Assembly: GCF_014195635.1 (NCBI RefSeq) | Contig: NZ_JACICC010000006.1 | Location: forward strand, 62,001 to 126,000 | DNA: 64,000 nt | From: Pseudochelatococcus contaminans | GTDB taxonomy: Bacteria > Pseudomonadota > Alphaproteobacteria > Rhizobiales > Beijerinckiaceae | Direction of reading: 5' to 3' | In this document: one piece after another, positions 36,406-45,792 of the stretch | Layout: each line of letters begins with the position of its first letter | Numbering within the stretch: the first letter of the stretch is position 1 | Notes under the pieces: generated by a model | Database searches by the model: none | What the model saw: the letters and a program-made list of their open reading frames with translations, nothing else | What the model was told of the DNA's origin: nothing | Made by a program: the position numbers and the translations under genes

Positions 36406-37419
36406 GTGAGCAACCACAGCGCCATCGAAACGATTTCAACAGCCGAAATTTCCCCGATCAAGCGGGCCTCAACCCTCTCCGCCAACCCCGAGTTGATCTA
36501 CGCTGCGGGCGCATGGGCGGTGTCGGGCGTCATCACGCTTCTGTGGCCCAATACGCAGGAGTTCGAACGCACCACTGACCTTGCCGTGTTGCAATGGATA
36601 TTCGCCGCCTTGCTGCTGGTCGTGCATGTTTTCAGAGGCCAACTGGCCGGGCTTTTTCGCAAGTTGCATTACAATGCGTGGCGGCTGGTCGCTCTTGCTG
36701 TCTTGTTGTCCATCTGGCAGGTGGCATCGGCCAAGCTGGGTCTATGGCCGCAGCCTTATTTTCCACCGCCTCAAGGCGTGCTGGATGCTTATATCAAGGA
36801 TTACGTGCGGCTGGCGGATAGTATTCGCGCTTCGTTGATCCTGCTGTTCTTTGGTGTCGGCCTCGGGGCGCTCGCCGGGTTTCTGACGGGCTTGTCCACG
36901 GGCTGGTCGCCGCGTGTCGGCTATTGGACCATTCCTTTCCTGCGGCTGTTTGGGCCGGTGCCGGCAACGGCCTTGATCCCGATCGTGCTTTTTGTCTTCC
37001 CGACCAGCTTCAGCGGCGGTGCGTTCCTGGTTGCGCTGGCGACGTGGTTCCCGGTGGCGGTTCTCACGTGGTCCGGCGTCTCCAGTGTCGACTCCAGCTA
37101 TTATGATGTCGCGAGAACACTTGGCGCGAAAGAACGTTTCCTGCTGCTGAAAGTCGCTATTCCGGCCACGCTGCCGCACCTGTTCGTGGGCCTGTTCATG
37201 GCGCTCGGCGGCGCAATTTCCGTGCTGGTCGTTGCGGAAATGCTCGGCGTCAAGGCCGGGCTCGGTTTCTATCTGGATTGGGCGCAGGGCTGGGCTGCCT
37301 ATGGCCATCTTTACGGCGCGCTGATCGTCATGGCGGTGCTGTTTTCCGGGGTCACGACACTGTTGTTCTTCGTCCGTGATCGCGTGCTCGTGGGACAAAG
37401 CGGCGGCGTGCAGTGGTAG
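36406..37419 (+). CDS. SsuC-type ABC transporter permease, paralogue 2
   Basis: 337 residues from a GTG at 36406 preceded by AGGTG. Same plan as paralogue 1: about 85 N-terminal residues with two extra membrane spans, then the permease domain with EAA loop DVARTLGAKERFLLLKVAIP. Placed after the binding-protein gene and 83 bases before the second DszC-like gene, mirroring the first half of the run. Confidence 0.92.
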   Translation: MSNHSAIETISTAEISPIKRASTLSANPELIYAAGAWAVSGVITLLWPNTQEFERTTDLAVLQWIFAALLLVVHVFRGQLAGLFRKLHYNAWRLVALAVLLSIWQVASAKLGLWPQPYFPPPQGVLDAYIKDYVRLADSIRASLILLFFGVGLGALAGFLTGLSTGWSPRVGYWTIPFLRLFGPVPATALIPIVLFVFPTSFSGGAFLVALATWFPVAVLTWSGVSSVDSSYYDVARTLGAKERFLLLKVAIPATLPHLFVGLFMALGGAISVLVVAEMLGVKAGLGFYLDWAQGWAAYGHLYGALIVMAVLFSGVTTLLFFVRDRVLVGQSGGVQW

Positions 37420-37502
37420 CACGCATTGCCTGATCCGGTTGCTTGCTCTGCCGATGCCTTCAATCGATGACGTGTTCAAATCAATAAAAATGCGGGTTTG
37501 CC

Positions 37503-38723
37503 ATGAGTGATACGCTAGTCGAAACATCTGCCGCCGAAGTCTTGACGGCAGGATCGCCCCGTTTAGAGGCTTTGCTGGACACGATAGCGGAGGGTGCCGC
37601 CGAACGTGACCGCGAACGGATCCATCCGTATGATATCTTCGATCTGATCCGCCAGACGCGCCTCGGGGCGCTGCGCATTCGCCGCGAAGACGGTGGCGGC
37701 GGCGCGAGCTATAGAGACCTTTACGACACCGTGATCCGGCTGGGTGCGGCGGATTCTAATGTCGCTCACAGCCTGCGCAATCATTACGTTTTTGCAGAGC
37801 GTTACGCCCGCAATCCGCGTGACGCGCGCGAGCGCGAATGGCAACGCGCCGTGGTGGCGGGCAAGATTGTCGGCCTCGCCAATGGTGAGCTTGACAGCAA
37901 AAAGGTTGGCGGGCGCGTTTACGCAACGACCCTGACACGTGACGGAGACGGTTATCGTCTGTCCGGCACCAAATACTACAGCACCGGCACGCTGTATTCC
38001 GATCTGGTGCTGATCCGCGCCGTCGGGCCGGACGGCTCTTCCGCATCCGTCATCATCCCGGTAGATCGCGAGGGTGTTGAATTGGTCGATGACTGGGACG
38101 GTGCCGGCCAACGCCTGACGGGAACGGGCACAACCATTCTGAAAGATGTGCGCGTCGAGGAAGACGAAGTGGTCTATGACGCGCCGGGTGTCGGCTACGG
38201 TGTGGTTTACGCAAGCACGCTGCCGCAACTTTTTCTGACGGCCGTCAACGCGGGCATCTTGCAGGCACTGGCGCAGGATGCGGCGGCTCTCGTGCGGGAG
38301 CGTAGCCGCACCTTCCACCACGCCGCCGCGGAAACGCCGGCGCAAGACCCGCTGCTTCAGCAGACGGTGGGGCAGATTGCCAGCGCCGCTTTCGCCGCCG
38401 AGACGCTTGTTCTTGCCGCCGCAGATGAACTTGACCGTCTGGACGCCGCCAATGCTGCCGGCAAGGACACGGAAGAGCTGGCGTTGCAGGCTTCTTTGCG
38501 CGCGGCGAAGGCCAAGGTCGTCATCGATGAATTGGCGATCCGCGCTGGCGGGCAGATATTCGATGTCGGCGGAGCATCCGCGACGAAACGCTCACGCAAT
38601 CTCGACCGCCACTGGCGAAATGCCCGGACGCTTGCGTCCCATAATCCGGCATCTTACAAAGCGGCCGCGATCGGCAACTATCACATCAATGGCGAACCTT
38701 TGCCGAAGCTCGGGTTCTTCTAA
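37503..38723 (+). CDS. DszC/SfnB-like acyl-CoA dehydrogenase-fold oxidoreductase, paralogue 2
   Basis: 406 residues, colinear with the protein at 31982: RIREDGGGGASYRDLYD, LSGTKYYSTGTLYSDLVLIR, DDWDGAGQRLTGTGT, and the closing LDRHWRNARTLASHNPASYK. Same FMNH2-dependent monooxygenase inference. Ends the six-gene transporter/oxygenase run; a strong bidirectional stem-loop follows directly. Confidence 0.88.
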   Translation: MSDTLVETSAAEVLTAGSPRLEALLDTIAEGAAERDRERIHPYDIFDLIRQTRLGALRIRREDGGGGASYRDLYDTVIRLGAADSNVAHSLRNHYVFAERYARNPRDAREREWQRAVVAGKIVGLANGELDSKKVGGRVYATTLTRDGDGYRLSGTKYYSTGTLYSDLVLIRAVGPDGSSASVIIPVDREGVELVDDWDGAGQRLTGTGTTILKDVRVEEDEVVYDAPGVGYGVVYASTLPQLFLTAVNAGILQALAQDAAALVRERSRTFHHAAAETPAQDPLLQQTVGQIASAAFAAETLVLAAADELDRLDAANAAGKDTEELALQASLRAAKAKVVIDELAIRAGGQIFDVGGASATKRSRNLDRHWRNARTLASHNPASYKAAAIGNYHINGEPLPKLGFF

Positions 38724-38729
38724 AATTCA

Positions 38730-38759
38730 GGCGGCACTGCCCATTAAAGCAGTGCCGCC
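38730..38759. terminator. bidirectional stem-loop terminator
   Basis: Perfect 11-base stem GGCGGCACTGC / GCAGTGCCGCC with an 8-base loop, 6 bases after the DszC-like stop and before the convergent LLM operon end. No long T-run on either side. Confidence 0.6.
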
Positions 38760-38834
38760 CGGCAAATGTCTGGGAGCTGTTAGGGCGGATTGCTTATGCC
38801 ATTGGCATAGTCGGCCCCCGCAACTGCGAGCTTT

Positions 38835-40139
38835 CTAAAGAGCGGGGCCGAACAATGCCTGCCGGAAGGTTTCCGCTTCAGGGGATGGCTCTTTCACCAC
38901 ACCTTTGTCGCGCAAAATCGGGATCACTTCTTCGGCAAAGCTGGCAAAGGAGTTGCCGCCCTTCAAGACGAAACCGTCCGACGCTTCGCTCTGGAACCAC
39001 AGGGCAATCTCGTCGGCTATGGTTTGCGGTGTTCCGATCAGCGTGAAGTGGCCGAATTCGTAGATGCTGGACAGGACTTGACGCAACGTCACTCCCGGAC
39101 GAGCAAAGTAGGGACGGAGCAGAAGCCCTCTGCTGCGGCGCCGCTCAACCTGGGTCAGTTCTTCCACGCTGGGGATCGCACTGGCCGGGATCGGGTCATC
39201 GAGATCAAGCTCGCTGAGCCTGAAAAGCGGAGCCTCGCGAACGACCTTATCCCGATATTTCAGCAGGTTCTTGTCGGTGAACTGGCTGTGATAAATCTCG
39301 TCCGCCTGCTTTGCCGTCGGCGCAATGAAGGCATTGAGGCCGGGCAGCACCTTGACGCTTTCGGCGCTTCGGCCATAAGACGTCACCCGTTGTTTGAGGT
39401 CGCGATAAAATGACAGCCCGGCATCGATATCCGGGGTGGCGGTGAAGACGATTTCGGCGTGGCGTGCGGCAAAATCCAATCCTTCCTCGGAAGCGCCTGC
39501 CTGCACGATCACCGGACGTCCCTGCGGACCGGGGGGAATATCGAGAGCTTGCTTGATGCGGAAGTATTCGCCATTGAAATCCGTTTCCTCGATGAAGTCA
39601 CCATTGAAATGGTGGCCGGTCTCGTCATAGGAAACGGACCCTTCCTTCCAACTCTCCCAGAGTTTGTAGACGACGCGCAGGTATTCATCTGCCTTTTCAT
39701 AACGTTCAGCCAATGGCAACAGCTTGCCCTCGGCAAAATTCTGTTCGCCGTAATAGGAGGTCACGACGTTCCAGCCGCTGCGCCCGTTGGACAGATTGTC
39801 GAGTGAGGTGAAATAGCGCGCGACGTTGAAGGGCTCGGTGAAAGAGGTGGATTCCGTCACGATCAGGCCGACACGCTTGGTGTGCTGCGACAGCGCGGTC
39901 AGCAGCGTCAGCGGTTCGAAGCCCGCACGCGGCCGCACATCCGCTTTCAACGGATCGAGGCCCAGGAAGTCCGGCTTGAAAATGGCATCGAAGCCTGCGC
40001 TTTCGGCAAGCTTCGCGTGGTTGATGAAATTCTCGATCTTGAAGCGATGAGGGTCACGCTGGGCCGCCAGATCGCCCTGATAAAACGAGTTGGGATCGGC
40101 GAACGCAACGAGTATGAGGCGATCACGGGGCGGGGACAT
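38835..40139 (-). CDS. LLM-class flavin-dependent monooxygenase (NtaA/SnaA/DszA group)
   Basis: 434 residues with GRSGWNVVTSYYGEQNFAEG and IPPGPQGRPVIVQAGASEEG, third paralogue of its type in the window. AGGAG sits 6 bases before the ATG. It is the last gene of a five-gene minus-strand operon, 12 bases after a peptide-type ABC ATPase, so the enzyme probably acts on what that transporter imports. It needs an external flavin reductase. Confidence 0.92.
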   Translation of the reverse strand: MSPPRDRLILVAFADPNSFYQGDLAAQRDPHRFKIENFINHAKLAESAGFDAIFKPDFLGLDPLKADVRPRAGFEPLTLLTALSQHTKRVGLIVTESTSFTEPFNVARYFTSLDNLSNGRSGWNVVTSYYGEQNFAEGKLLPLAERYEKADEYLRVVYKLWESWKEGSVSYDETGHHFNGDFIEETDFNGEYFRIKQALDIPPGPQGRPVIVQAGASEEGLDFAARHAEIVFTATPDIDAGLSFYRDLKQRVTSYGRSAESVKVLPGLNAFIAPTAKQADEIYHSQFTDKNLLKYRDKVVREAPLFRLSELDLDDPIPASAIPSVEELTQVERRRSRGLLLRPYFARPGVTLRQVLSSIYEFGHFTLIGTPQTIADEIALWFQSEASDGFVLKGGNSFASFAEEVIPILRDKGVVKEPSPEAETFRQALFGPAL

Positions 40140-40151
40140 CGGCGGCTCCTG

Positions 40152-41825
40152 TTATGCGGTTTTGACGAGCGAAAGGCGTGCGTATCCGGGCTGCGCAGCG
40201 GCGGACTGCGCGGCGTTGGCCGCAGGGATGGATTCCAGAAGCAGCCGCGTATAGGGCTCTGCCGGATTTTCGAAGATCTGATCCACCGGCCCCTGCTCGA
40301 TCAGGCGGCCGTGCCGGAGTACGGACACGGTGTCGGCGACCTGACGCACGAGCGACAAATCGTGCGAAACGAACAGGTAGGTGAGGCCGAAACGCTCCTG
40401 AAGCGCGAATAGCGCTTCGACGATGCCGGCCTGCACCGTCACGTCGAGTGCGGATGTCGGCTCGTCCAGAACCAGCATTTTCGGCCGCAGCGTCAGCGCG
40501 CGTGCAATCGCCACCCGCTGGCGCTGGCCGCCGGACAGGGCCGCCGGACGCCGGCGCAACAAGTCCTCGCTCAATCCCACGGCGCTGATGGCTTCGTGCA
40601 CGCGTTCATCGCGCTCCTGCCGGGAGCCGATTGCATAGCGGTCCAGCGGCTCGCGGACAATGCTCTTCACTTTCCAGGTGGGATCGAGCGACGTAAACGG
40701 ATTCTGGTAAACGAGTTGCAGATCGCGGCGCAAATCGCGGAGCGCGCTTGTTGAACGTCCGTGGACACGCTGTCCGTTCACGGTGATGGCGCCGCTGTCC
40801 GGCGTGTCCAGCCCGAGCAGCAGACGCGCCAGCGTTGTCTTGCCGGAGCCGGACTCGCCCACCAGCGCGTGGGTGCGACCGCTCTGGAGCGAGAAAGACA
40901 CATCGTCGACAGCGCGCACCTGCCGGTCGCCAGTGTCGAAAATTCTGGAAACCGATTGCACACGGATAAAAGGGTCGCCCGTGCCTTCTCCGGCATTGGC
41001 TCGCCGCTCCGCCGTGCGGAAACGAAACGGATTCAGGGAGGGAACGTCGTTCTGCAGCTTGCGCGTATAGTCGGATGACGGCTTGAGGAAGACGCGAGAG
41101 GACGGGCCGGTTTCCTGAACCTCACCGCCTTTGAGCACCACAACACTGTCAGCCCGCTCGGCGGCGAGCGCCAGATCATGGGTGATCAGCAGCAGGCTAA
41201 GGTCGAGCGAGGAGCGTAGTCTGGACAACAGATCGAGGATCCGCTTCTGGATGGTGACGTCGAGGGCCGAAGTGGGCTCGTCCGCAACAATCACCTCCGG
41301 CCTCGGCAAAACGGCGAGGCCGATGAGGACGCGTTGCAGCATGCCGCCAGACAGCTCGTGCGGATAGGAACGATAGATCCGCTCCGGCTCGGAAAGTCCG
41401 ACAAGTTCCAGCGTCTCGAAGATTGCCGTCCGTTCGGCGGTGCGTCCGGACAGGTCCAGCAGGCGTGCGCTTTCATGGGCATGCGCGCCAATCGTGCGCA
41501 CGGGATTGAGCGCATTCTGCGGATCCTGCGGTACGAAACCGATGGACCGTCCGCGCAGGGGGCGGAAGACGCGGTCACTCAGCTCAAGTAGGTTCCGGTC
41601 CTTGAACGAGATCCTACCGGCCGTCCGCGCCGTTTCCGGCAGCAGGCCGAGCACGGCTTTCGCAATGGTGGATTTTCCGGACCCCGATTCACCGATGAGG
41701 GCGAGCGCCTGTCCCTTTTTCAGCGCGAAGCTGGCGTTCTGCACCACGGTTTCGCCGCCGTAGGAGACGGAAAGCCCCTCGACATGCAATAGATCTGGCA
41801 AATCAATCGTGTACGGCATGTTCAT
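40152..41825 (-). CDS. fused two-domain peptide-type ABC transporter ATPase
   Basis: 557 residues, two nucleotide-binding domains. Domain 1: [27 protein letters not shown]. Domain 2: [26 protein letters not shown]. Equivalent to the ATPase at 10896 and to GsiA/YejF. ATGs at 41825 and 41819 are both possible; no strong ribosome site is visible. Confidence 0.92.
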   Translation of the reverse strand: MNMPYTIDLPDLLHVEGLSVSYGGETVVQNASFALKKGQALALIGESGSGKSTIAKAVLGLLPETARTAGRISFKDRNLLELSDRVFRPLRGRSIGFVPQDPQNALNPVRTIGAHAHESARLLDLSGRTAERTAIFETLELVGLSEPERIYRSYPHELSGGMLQRVLIGLAVLPRPEVIVADEPTSALDVTIQKRILDLLSRLRSSLDLSLLLITHDLALAAERADSVVVLKGGEVQETGPSSRVFLKPSSDYTRKLQNDVPSLNPFRFRTAERRANAGEGTGDPFIRVQSVSRIFDTGDRQVRAVDDVSFSLQSGRTHALVGESGSGKTTLARLLLGLDTPDSGAITVNGQRVHGRSTSALRDLRRDLQLVYQNPFTSLDPTWKVKSIVREPLDRYAIGSRQERDERVHEAISAVGLSEDLLRRRPAALSGGQRQRVAIARALTLRPKMLVLDEPTSALDVTVQAGIVEALFALQERFGLTYLFVSHDLSLVRQVADTVSVLRHGRLIEQGPVDQIFENPAEPYTRLLLESIPAANAAQSAAAQPGYARLSLVKTA

Positions 41826-41879
41826 GATAATCCGACAGGTCCAATTTTGTGGCGTCTCTGCGCTCGTCAGACAAGCGCA

Positions 41880-42716
41880 TCAACGGCGCAGCCAGCGGCT
41901 GATGCGATTGATCGCGAGCACAGTTGCCACGATCACCAATGAGGGGGCAAAGACGAGCCACGGCGAGCTGGGATAATCCTTGCCGTTGGATACAAGCACG
42001 CCCCAGTCCGCCGCCGGCGGGGGATCGCCATAACCCAGAAATGCCAGGCCGGCGATGATCAGGATGCACGAGCCGAACTGAAGCACGGCCAATGCCAGAA
42101 TTGAGCGGTAGGCGTTGGGTAGGATATGGCGCAGCAGAATATGCCAGCGCGAGCCGCCCAGCAGTCCGGATGCTTCCACGAACACGGACGTGCTGGCTTT
42201 CAGCGTTTCCGCGCGCATCACCCGGGCGAAGATCGCCACGGAGGCGATGCCTGTGGCGATGGCGACGTTGATCGTCTGGAAGCCGAAGGAACTGACGATG
42301 ACGACCGCCAGCAGGAAGTTGGGAATGGCAAGCAACACGTCGATGAACCGCGCCACGATGACATCCGTCCAACCGGCGACGAAACCGCTGACCAGCCCCA
42401 GAAAACCGCCCACGACAAGGCCGATGCAAACCGCGATGGCGGCGCTGGTCACGGATGACCATGACCCATGCACGACGCGCGAGAAAACATCGCGCCCGAG
42501 ATGATCGGTGCCGAACCAGAATTCACCACTTGGCGGCAGTAACTTGCGCGAGGTATCGCCGAAATAGGGATCGTATCCCGCGAACAGACTCGGAAACAGC
42601 GACCATGCGATCACGAGCGTCACGAACAGAAAGGACAGGATCACGGCGAGCGGCACGTCCCATGCTGCAAAACGGGTGCGGCGGCGTGTGACAGGAGTTG
42701 GAATCAGCAACGTCAT
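41880..42716 (-). CDS. peptide-type ABC transporter permease, DppC-like
   Basis: 278 residues with the FGTDHLGRDVFSRVVHGSW signature of DppC/OppC and the LLRHILPN docking loop. Overlaps the upstream DppB-like gene by 4 bases. Part of the second peptide-type importer. Confidence 0.92.
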   Translation of the reverse strand: MTLLIPTPVTRRRTRFAAWDVPLAVILSFLFVTLVIAWSLFPSLFAGYDPYFGDTSRKLLPPSGEFWFGTDHLGRDVFSRVVHGSWSSVTSAAIAVCIGLVVGGFLGLVSGFVAGWTDVIVARFIDVLLAIPNFLLAVVIVSSFGFQTINVAIATGIASVAIFARVMRAETLKASTSVFVEASGLLGGSRWHILLRHILPNAYRSILALAVLQFGSCILIIAGLAFLGYGDPPPAADWGVLVSNGKDYPSSPWLVFAPSLVIVATVLAINRISRWLRR

Positions 42717-43720
42717 TTCGCGACGGCCTCCGTATCGACGAGGGGCTCATCCGCGAGGGGCTCGCGCCCACGGTTTCGCGTGCGCAGGCGGGGGTCGAGC
42801 AGGGGGTAAACGAGATCGGCGATCAGGTTCACGATGACGAACACGGCCGCCGCGAGCGACACCACGGCCTGAATGACCGGATAATCCTGCGAGGACACCG
42901 CGCCCTGCACGAGCGAGCCAATGCCGGTGCGGCCGAAAATGGACTCCGTGATCAGGGAGCCTCCCAGAAGCTCGCCGATGGCCAGTGCGATCATCGTGAC
43001 GACAGGTAGCGAGGACGGGCGGAACTGGTGATGGGCGAAAAGCTCGAAACGGCTGAGGCCGCGAGACCGCGCCACCGAAAAATATTCCTGCCGCGCCTCG
43101 TGGTCGAGATTGGCGATCAGCACTTCGGCAATCTGTGCGGAAACCGGGATGCCCAGCGCAATCGCCGCGAAAGCCGTCGCCGCGAAACTGTTAGGACTGG
43201 TGATGCGGAACAGGCCGAACTGAAACGCAAAAATCTGTATGAGAAAGATGCCGATAATAAAAGCCGGCACCGAGAGCGACGCGGCGGGCAGAAGACGCAG
43301 CAAGCCCTGGCCGTATCGCGGCGGCAGATTCTGCGATGCGAAAGCAAGCAGGAACGCCACCACCAGAGCAACGGCCAAGGCACTCAGCGCGAGCACCAGT
43401 GTCGAGGGCAGGGCGCTGAGGACCAACCCGGACACAGGCAGATTTGAGCGCAGCGATATCCCCAGATCGCCGACGACGAAACGCGACAGCGCGATCCACA
43501 ATTGCTCCAGTACCGGCTTGTCGAGGCCGTAATAGGCGATGATCGGCTCAATATCGGCAGGCGAAAAGCCGTTTTCTGGATCGAGCAGCATATTGGTGAT
43601 CGGATCGCCTGGCAGAACGTTGATGATCAGAAACGTAAAAGTATAGGCCAGCGCGATGACGACAATCGACTGGGCGAGACGGGCAATAGCGTAACCAATA
43701 TAGTTGGATCGATGATTCAT
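42713..43720 (-). CDS. peptide-type ABC transporter permease, DppB-like
   Basis: 335 residues, six membrane spans, with the DppB N-terminal span (ARLAQSIVVIALAYTFTF), INVLPGDPITNML periplasmic start and ARSRGLSRFELFAHHQF cytoplasmic loop. A strong hairpin separates it from the upstream binding-protein gene. Confidence 0.92.
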   Translation of the reverse strand: MNHRSNYIGYAIARLAQSIVVIALAYTFTFLIINVLPGDPITNMLLDPENGFSPADIEPIIAYYGLDKPVLEQLWIALSRFVVGDLGISLRSNLPVSGLVLSALPSTLVLALSALAVALVVAFLLAFASQNLPPRYGQGLLRLLPAASLSVPAFIIGIFLIQIFAFQFGLFRITSPNSFAATAFAAIALGIPVSAQIAEVLIANLDHEARQEYFSVARSRGLSRFELFAHHQFRPSSLPVVTMIALAIGELLGGSLITESIFGRTGIGSLVQGAVSSQDYPVIQAVVSLAAAVFVIVNLIADLVYPLLDPRLRTRNRGREPLADEPLVDTEAVAK

Positions 43721-43757
43721 TCAGTACCGTGCCATACGAAGTCTTGCAGGATCCGAT

Positions 43758-43785
43758 CCGCCGGGCGGTTTTTACCGCCCGGCGG
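43758..43785 (-). terminator. intercistronic hairpin after the binding-protein gene
   Basis: Perfect 11-base stem CCGCCGGGCGG / CCGCCCGGCGG with a short A/T loop, between the binding-protein gene and its permease genes. Such hairpins often stabilise or attenuate mRNA so that the binding protein is made in excess. No T-run follows on the minus strand. Confidence 0.6.
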
Positions 43786-43799
43786 GGATTGAAGTGCAA

Positions 43800-45437
43800 T
43801 CAGGGCTCCAGCCATGCGCCGTAATACAGCGGGTAGGCCGCGCCGCTATAGACGTCGCCCTTCAGTTTGGGTGACTGGACGAAAAGACGCTGGATCAACT
43901 GGGTCGTTGGGATGAACAGCGCCTGTTCGAGCACGTGCTGCTGAACGTCATTGAGAATTTCAGCGCGCTTCTCGTAGTTGTCAGCATTGTCCACGGCATT
44001 GGCGAATGCGTTCAGTTTTTCGTTGGTCTGGTCATAGTTGAACCAGTTATCGCCGCCGTGCAGATCGGTCAGCACCCGGCCGGCCACACCGGCATCCAGG
44101 AAGCTGCGGCTGATCTCGACCAGCGGTACCGTGTCGTTGTTCCGCACCCGTGCGTTGAAGGTGGCGATATCCACAACGTTGAGCGTTACGCCCACACCGA
44201 TCTCGCGCAGCTGCTGGACGATGAGTTCGTCAACCTGCTTCGAGGTGCTGACCCAAGGGCTGGCATAGAGGTTGAAGCGCAGTTTCTGGCCATCCTTGGT
44301 CCGGATGCCATCGTCGCCCACTACCCAACCGGCCTCTTCAAGCAACCGCTTGGACTTCTCGGGGTCGTAGGTCAGGAGGCTGCTGAAATCCCCGGCCTCG
44401 GGCACGTTCGCTTCCAGGAAGCTCTTTGCAGGGCCCCAATCTTCGGTGAACACCGTGTCGAGAATTTCCTGCCGGTTTATGCCGTGCTGGATCGCCTGTC
44501 GTACGGCGAGTTCAGAAAAGTGCGGCGCCTTGGTGTTGACGCGGAAGCCGCTGACAAAGCCGAGGCTTGGCGGCGCCACAACGGTCAGGCCCTTGCCACG
44601 CAGGCCGGCAAGCTCGTGCGGCGGAATGTTCAGCGCCACATCGGCCTGCCCCGCCTCAAGTGCGGAACCACGCAAGGCAGCTTCCTTGACCACCTTGAAG
44701 GTGATCTTGTCGAGGCTGGCCGGGCCGGAATGATCGATGGCCGCCGGACCCCAATCGTAATCCGGACGCTTGCGCAGCACGACGTTATCGCCCTCGCGCC
44801 AGGACTCGACGACGAACGGGCCGCTGCCGATCTGCTTGCTCAGATTGCCGAGTTCTTCCGGCTTCAGATTGAGGCTCGCGGGCGAGCGCAGCAATGTCTT
44901 GTGGTAACCAAGCGTCGGCAGGAAGCTCAAGGTCGGGGTGGAAAAGTTGACGCGAACGGTATGGTCGTCAACGACATCCGTGCCGGTATAGGTCGATGAG
45001 GGAAACAGCCCCAGACGCCCAATGCCGCGCTCGGGGTCACCCTTGGCCCAGATATCGATGTTCGCAGCCACCGCAGCCGCATCAAGCGGCGTGCCGTCCG
45101 AGAAGGTGACGCCCTTCTTCAGATGCAGGACGAAGCTGGAATAATCGTCGTTCACGTCCCAGTTTTCCGCAATCCAGGGCGTAGGCTCGCCCTTTTCGTT
45201 GACGTGCAGCAGCTTGTCAGCGATCTGGCCCCATACTTGGCCGGTGTAAATGTCGACCTTTTCATTCAGGCTCCAGCCGCTATCGAGGCTGGCCAGCAGA
45301 AAGGTGATCTCGCCACCGGGATTCCGCTTCGTGTCCTGCGCGTGCAGGGCAGTGAGCCCGGCGCTGGAAACGAGGCCGGCGGCTGCAATGATCGCGCCGT
45401 GCAGCAATTTGGTGAAGGTCCGACGATTTAACTGCAT
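43800..45437 (-). CDS. peptide-type ABC transporter substrate-binding protein (SBP family 5)
   Basis: About 545 residues from the ATG at 45437, where a signal peptide begins (QLNRRTFTKLLHGAI, cut near LHAQ) and AGGAC sits 6 bases upstream. The open frame runs further upstream without coding character. The RRTFTK motif with a following hydrophobic stretch could be a Tat signal. Family 5 hallmarks: PWIAENWDVNDDYSSFVLHL and KKGVTFSDGTPLDAAAV. First gene of the minus-strand ABC-LLM operon. Ligand not readable; a sulfur-containing conjugate is suggested by the linked monooxygenase. Confidence 0.9.
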   Translation of the reverse strand: MQLNRRTFTKLLHGAIIAAAGLVSSAGLTALHAQDTKRNPGGEITFLLASLDSGWSLNEKVDIYTGQVWGQIADKLLHVNEKGEPTPWIAENWDVNDDYSSFVLHLKKGVTFSDGTPLDAAAVAANIDIWAKGDPERGIGRLGLFPSSTYTGTDVVDDHTVRVNFSTPTLSFLPTLGYHKTLLRSPASLNLKPEELGNLSKQIGSGPFVVESWREGDNVVLRKRPDYDWGPAAIDHSGPASLDKITFKVVKEAALRGSALEAGQADVALNIPPHELAGLRGKGLTVVAPPSLGFVSGFRVNTKAPHFSELAVRQAIQHGINRQEILDTVFTEDWGPAKSFLEANVPEAGDFSSLLTYDPEKSKRLLEEAGWVVGDDGIRTKDGQKLRFNLYASPWVSTSKQVDELIVQQLREIGVGVTLNVVDIATFNARVRNNDTVPLVEISRSFLDAGVAGRVLTDLHGGDNWFNYDQTNEKLNAFANAVDNADNYEKRAEILNDVQQHVLEQALFIPTTQLIQRLFVQSPKLKGDVYSGAAYPLYYGAWLEP

Positions 45438-45792
45438 TTCGATGTCCTGAGCGTCAGTAAGGCTCTCAACCGGCGCTGCGTCGAGACGCGTCCGAGAGCA
45501 TGCATGAAAATTCACATGCCAGGCATGTGTTTGCTGAAATTCATCATGGGCGGCCACCCGATAGACTATACAGTACATATAATCAGTGTATTTACTAGCC
45601 TAAAAACGGCAGCCGGCTTCGAAATCCGGGGATGTCTCTAAACGGTAGCGGAATGGTGCAGCGGAGGCAGAAAGGTGTCAGCGCAAGTCAGTGCTTTGCA
45701 AGTCAGCGCTTTCCGGCTGCCATAGTGCTGGCAATCTCCGCGTCGCGGGCGTATTGTCTCGACAGGCAGCAGGACAAGGAAAGTCCCGGATC
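45438..45792. other. divergent gap, ABC-LLM operon / L,D-transpeptidase
   Basis: AT-rich part 45560-45605 (TATACAGTACATATAATCAG on the plus strand) is the likely promoter of the minus-strand ABC operon. The frame open from 45691 is upstream of the transpeptidase start and not protein-like. No other gene seen. Confidence 0.35.

Noticed and set aside
41803-42462. 219-residue minus-strand ORF overlapping the DppC-like permease
   Set aside because: Shifted frame of the permease gene; the 278-residue frame has the family signature.
45600-45790. tRNA gene in the ABC / transpeptidase gap
   Set aside because: GC-rich repeats such as AGTCAGTGC/AGTCAGCGC look structured, but no cloverleaf arms or T-loop could be traced.
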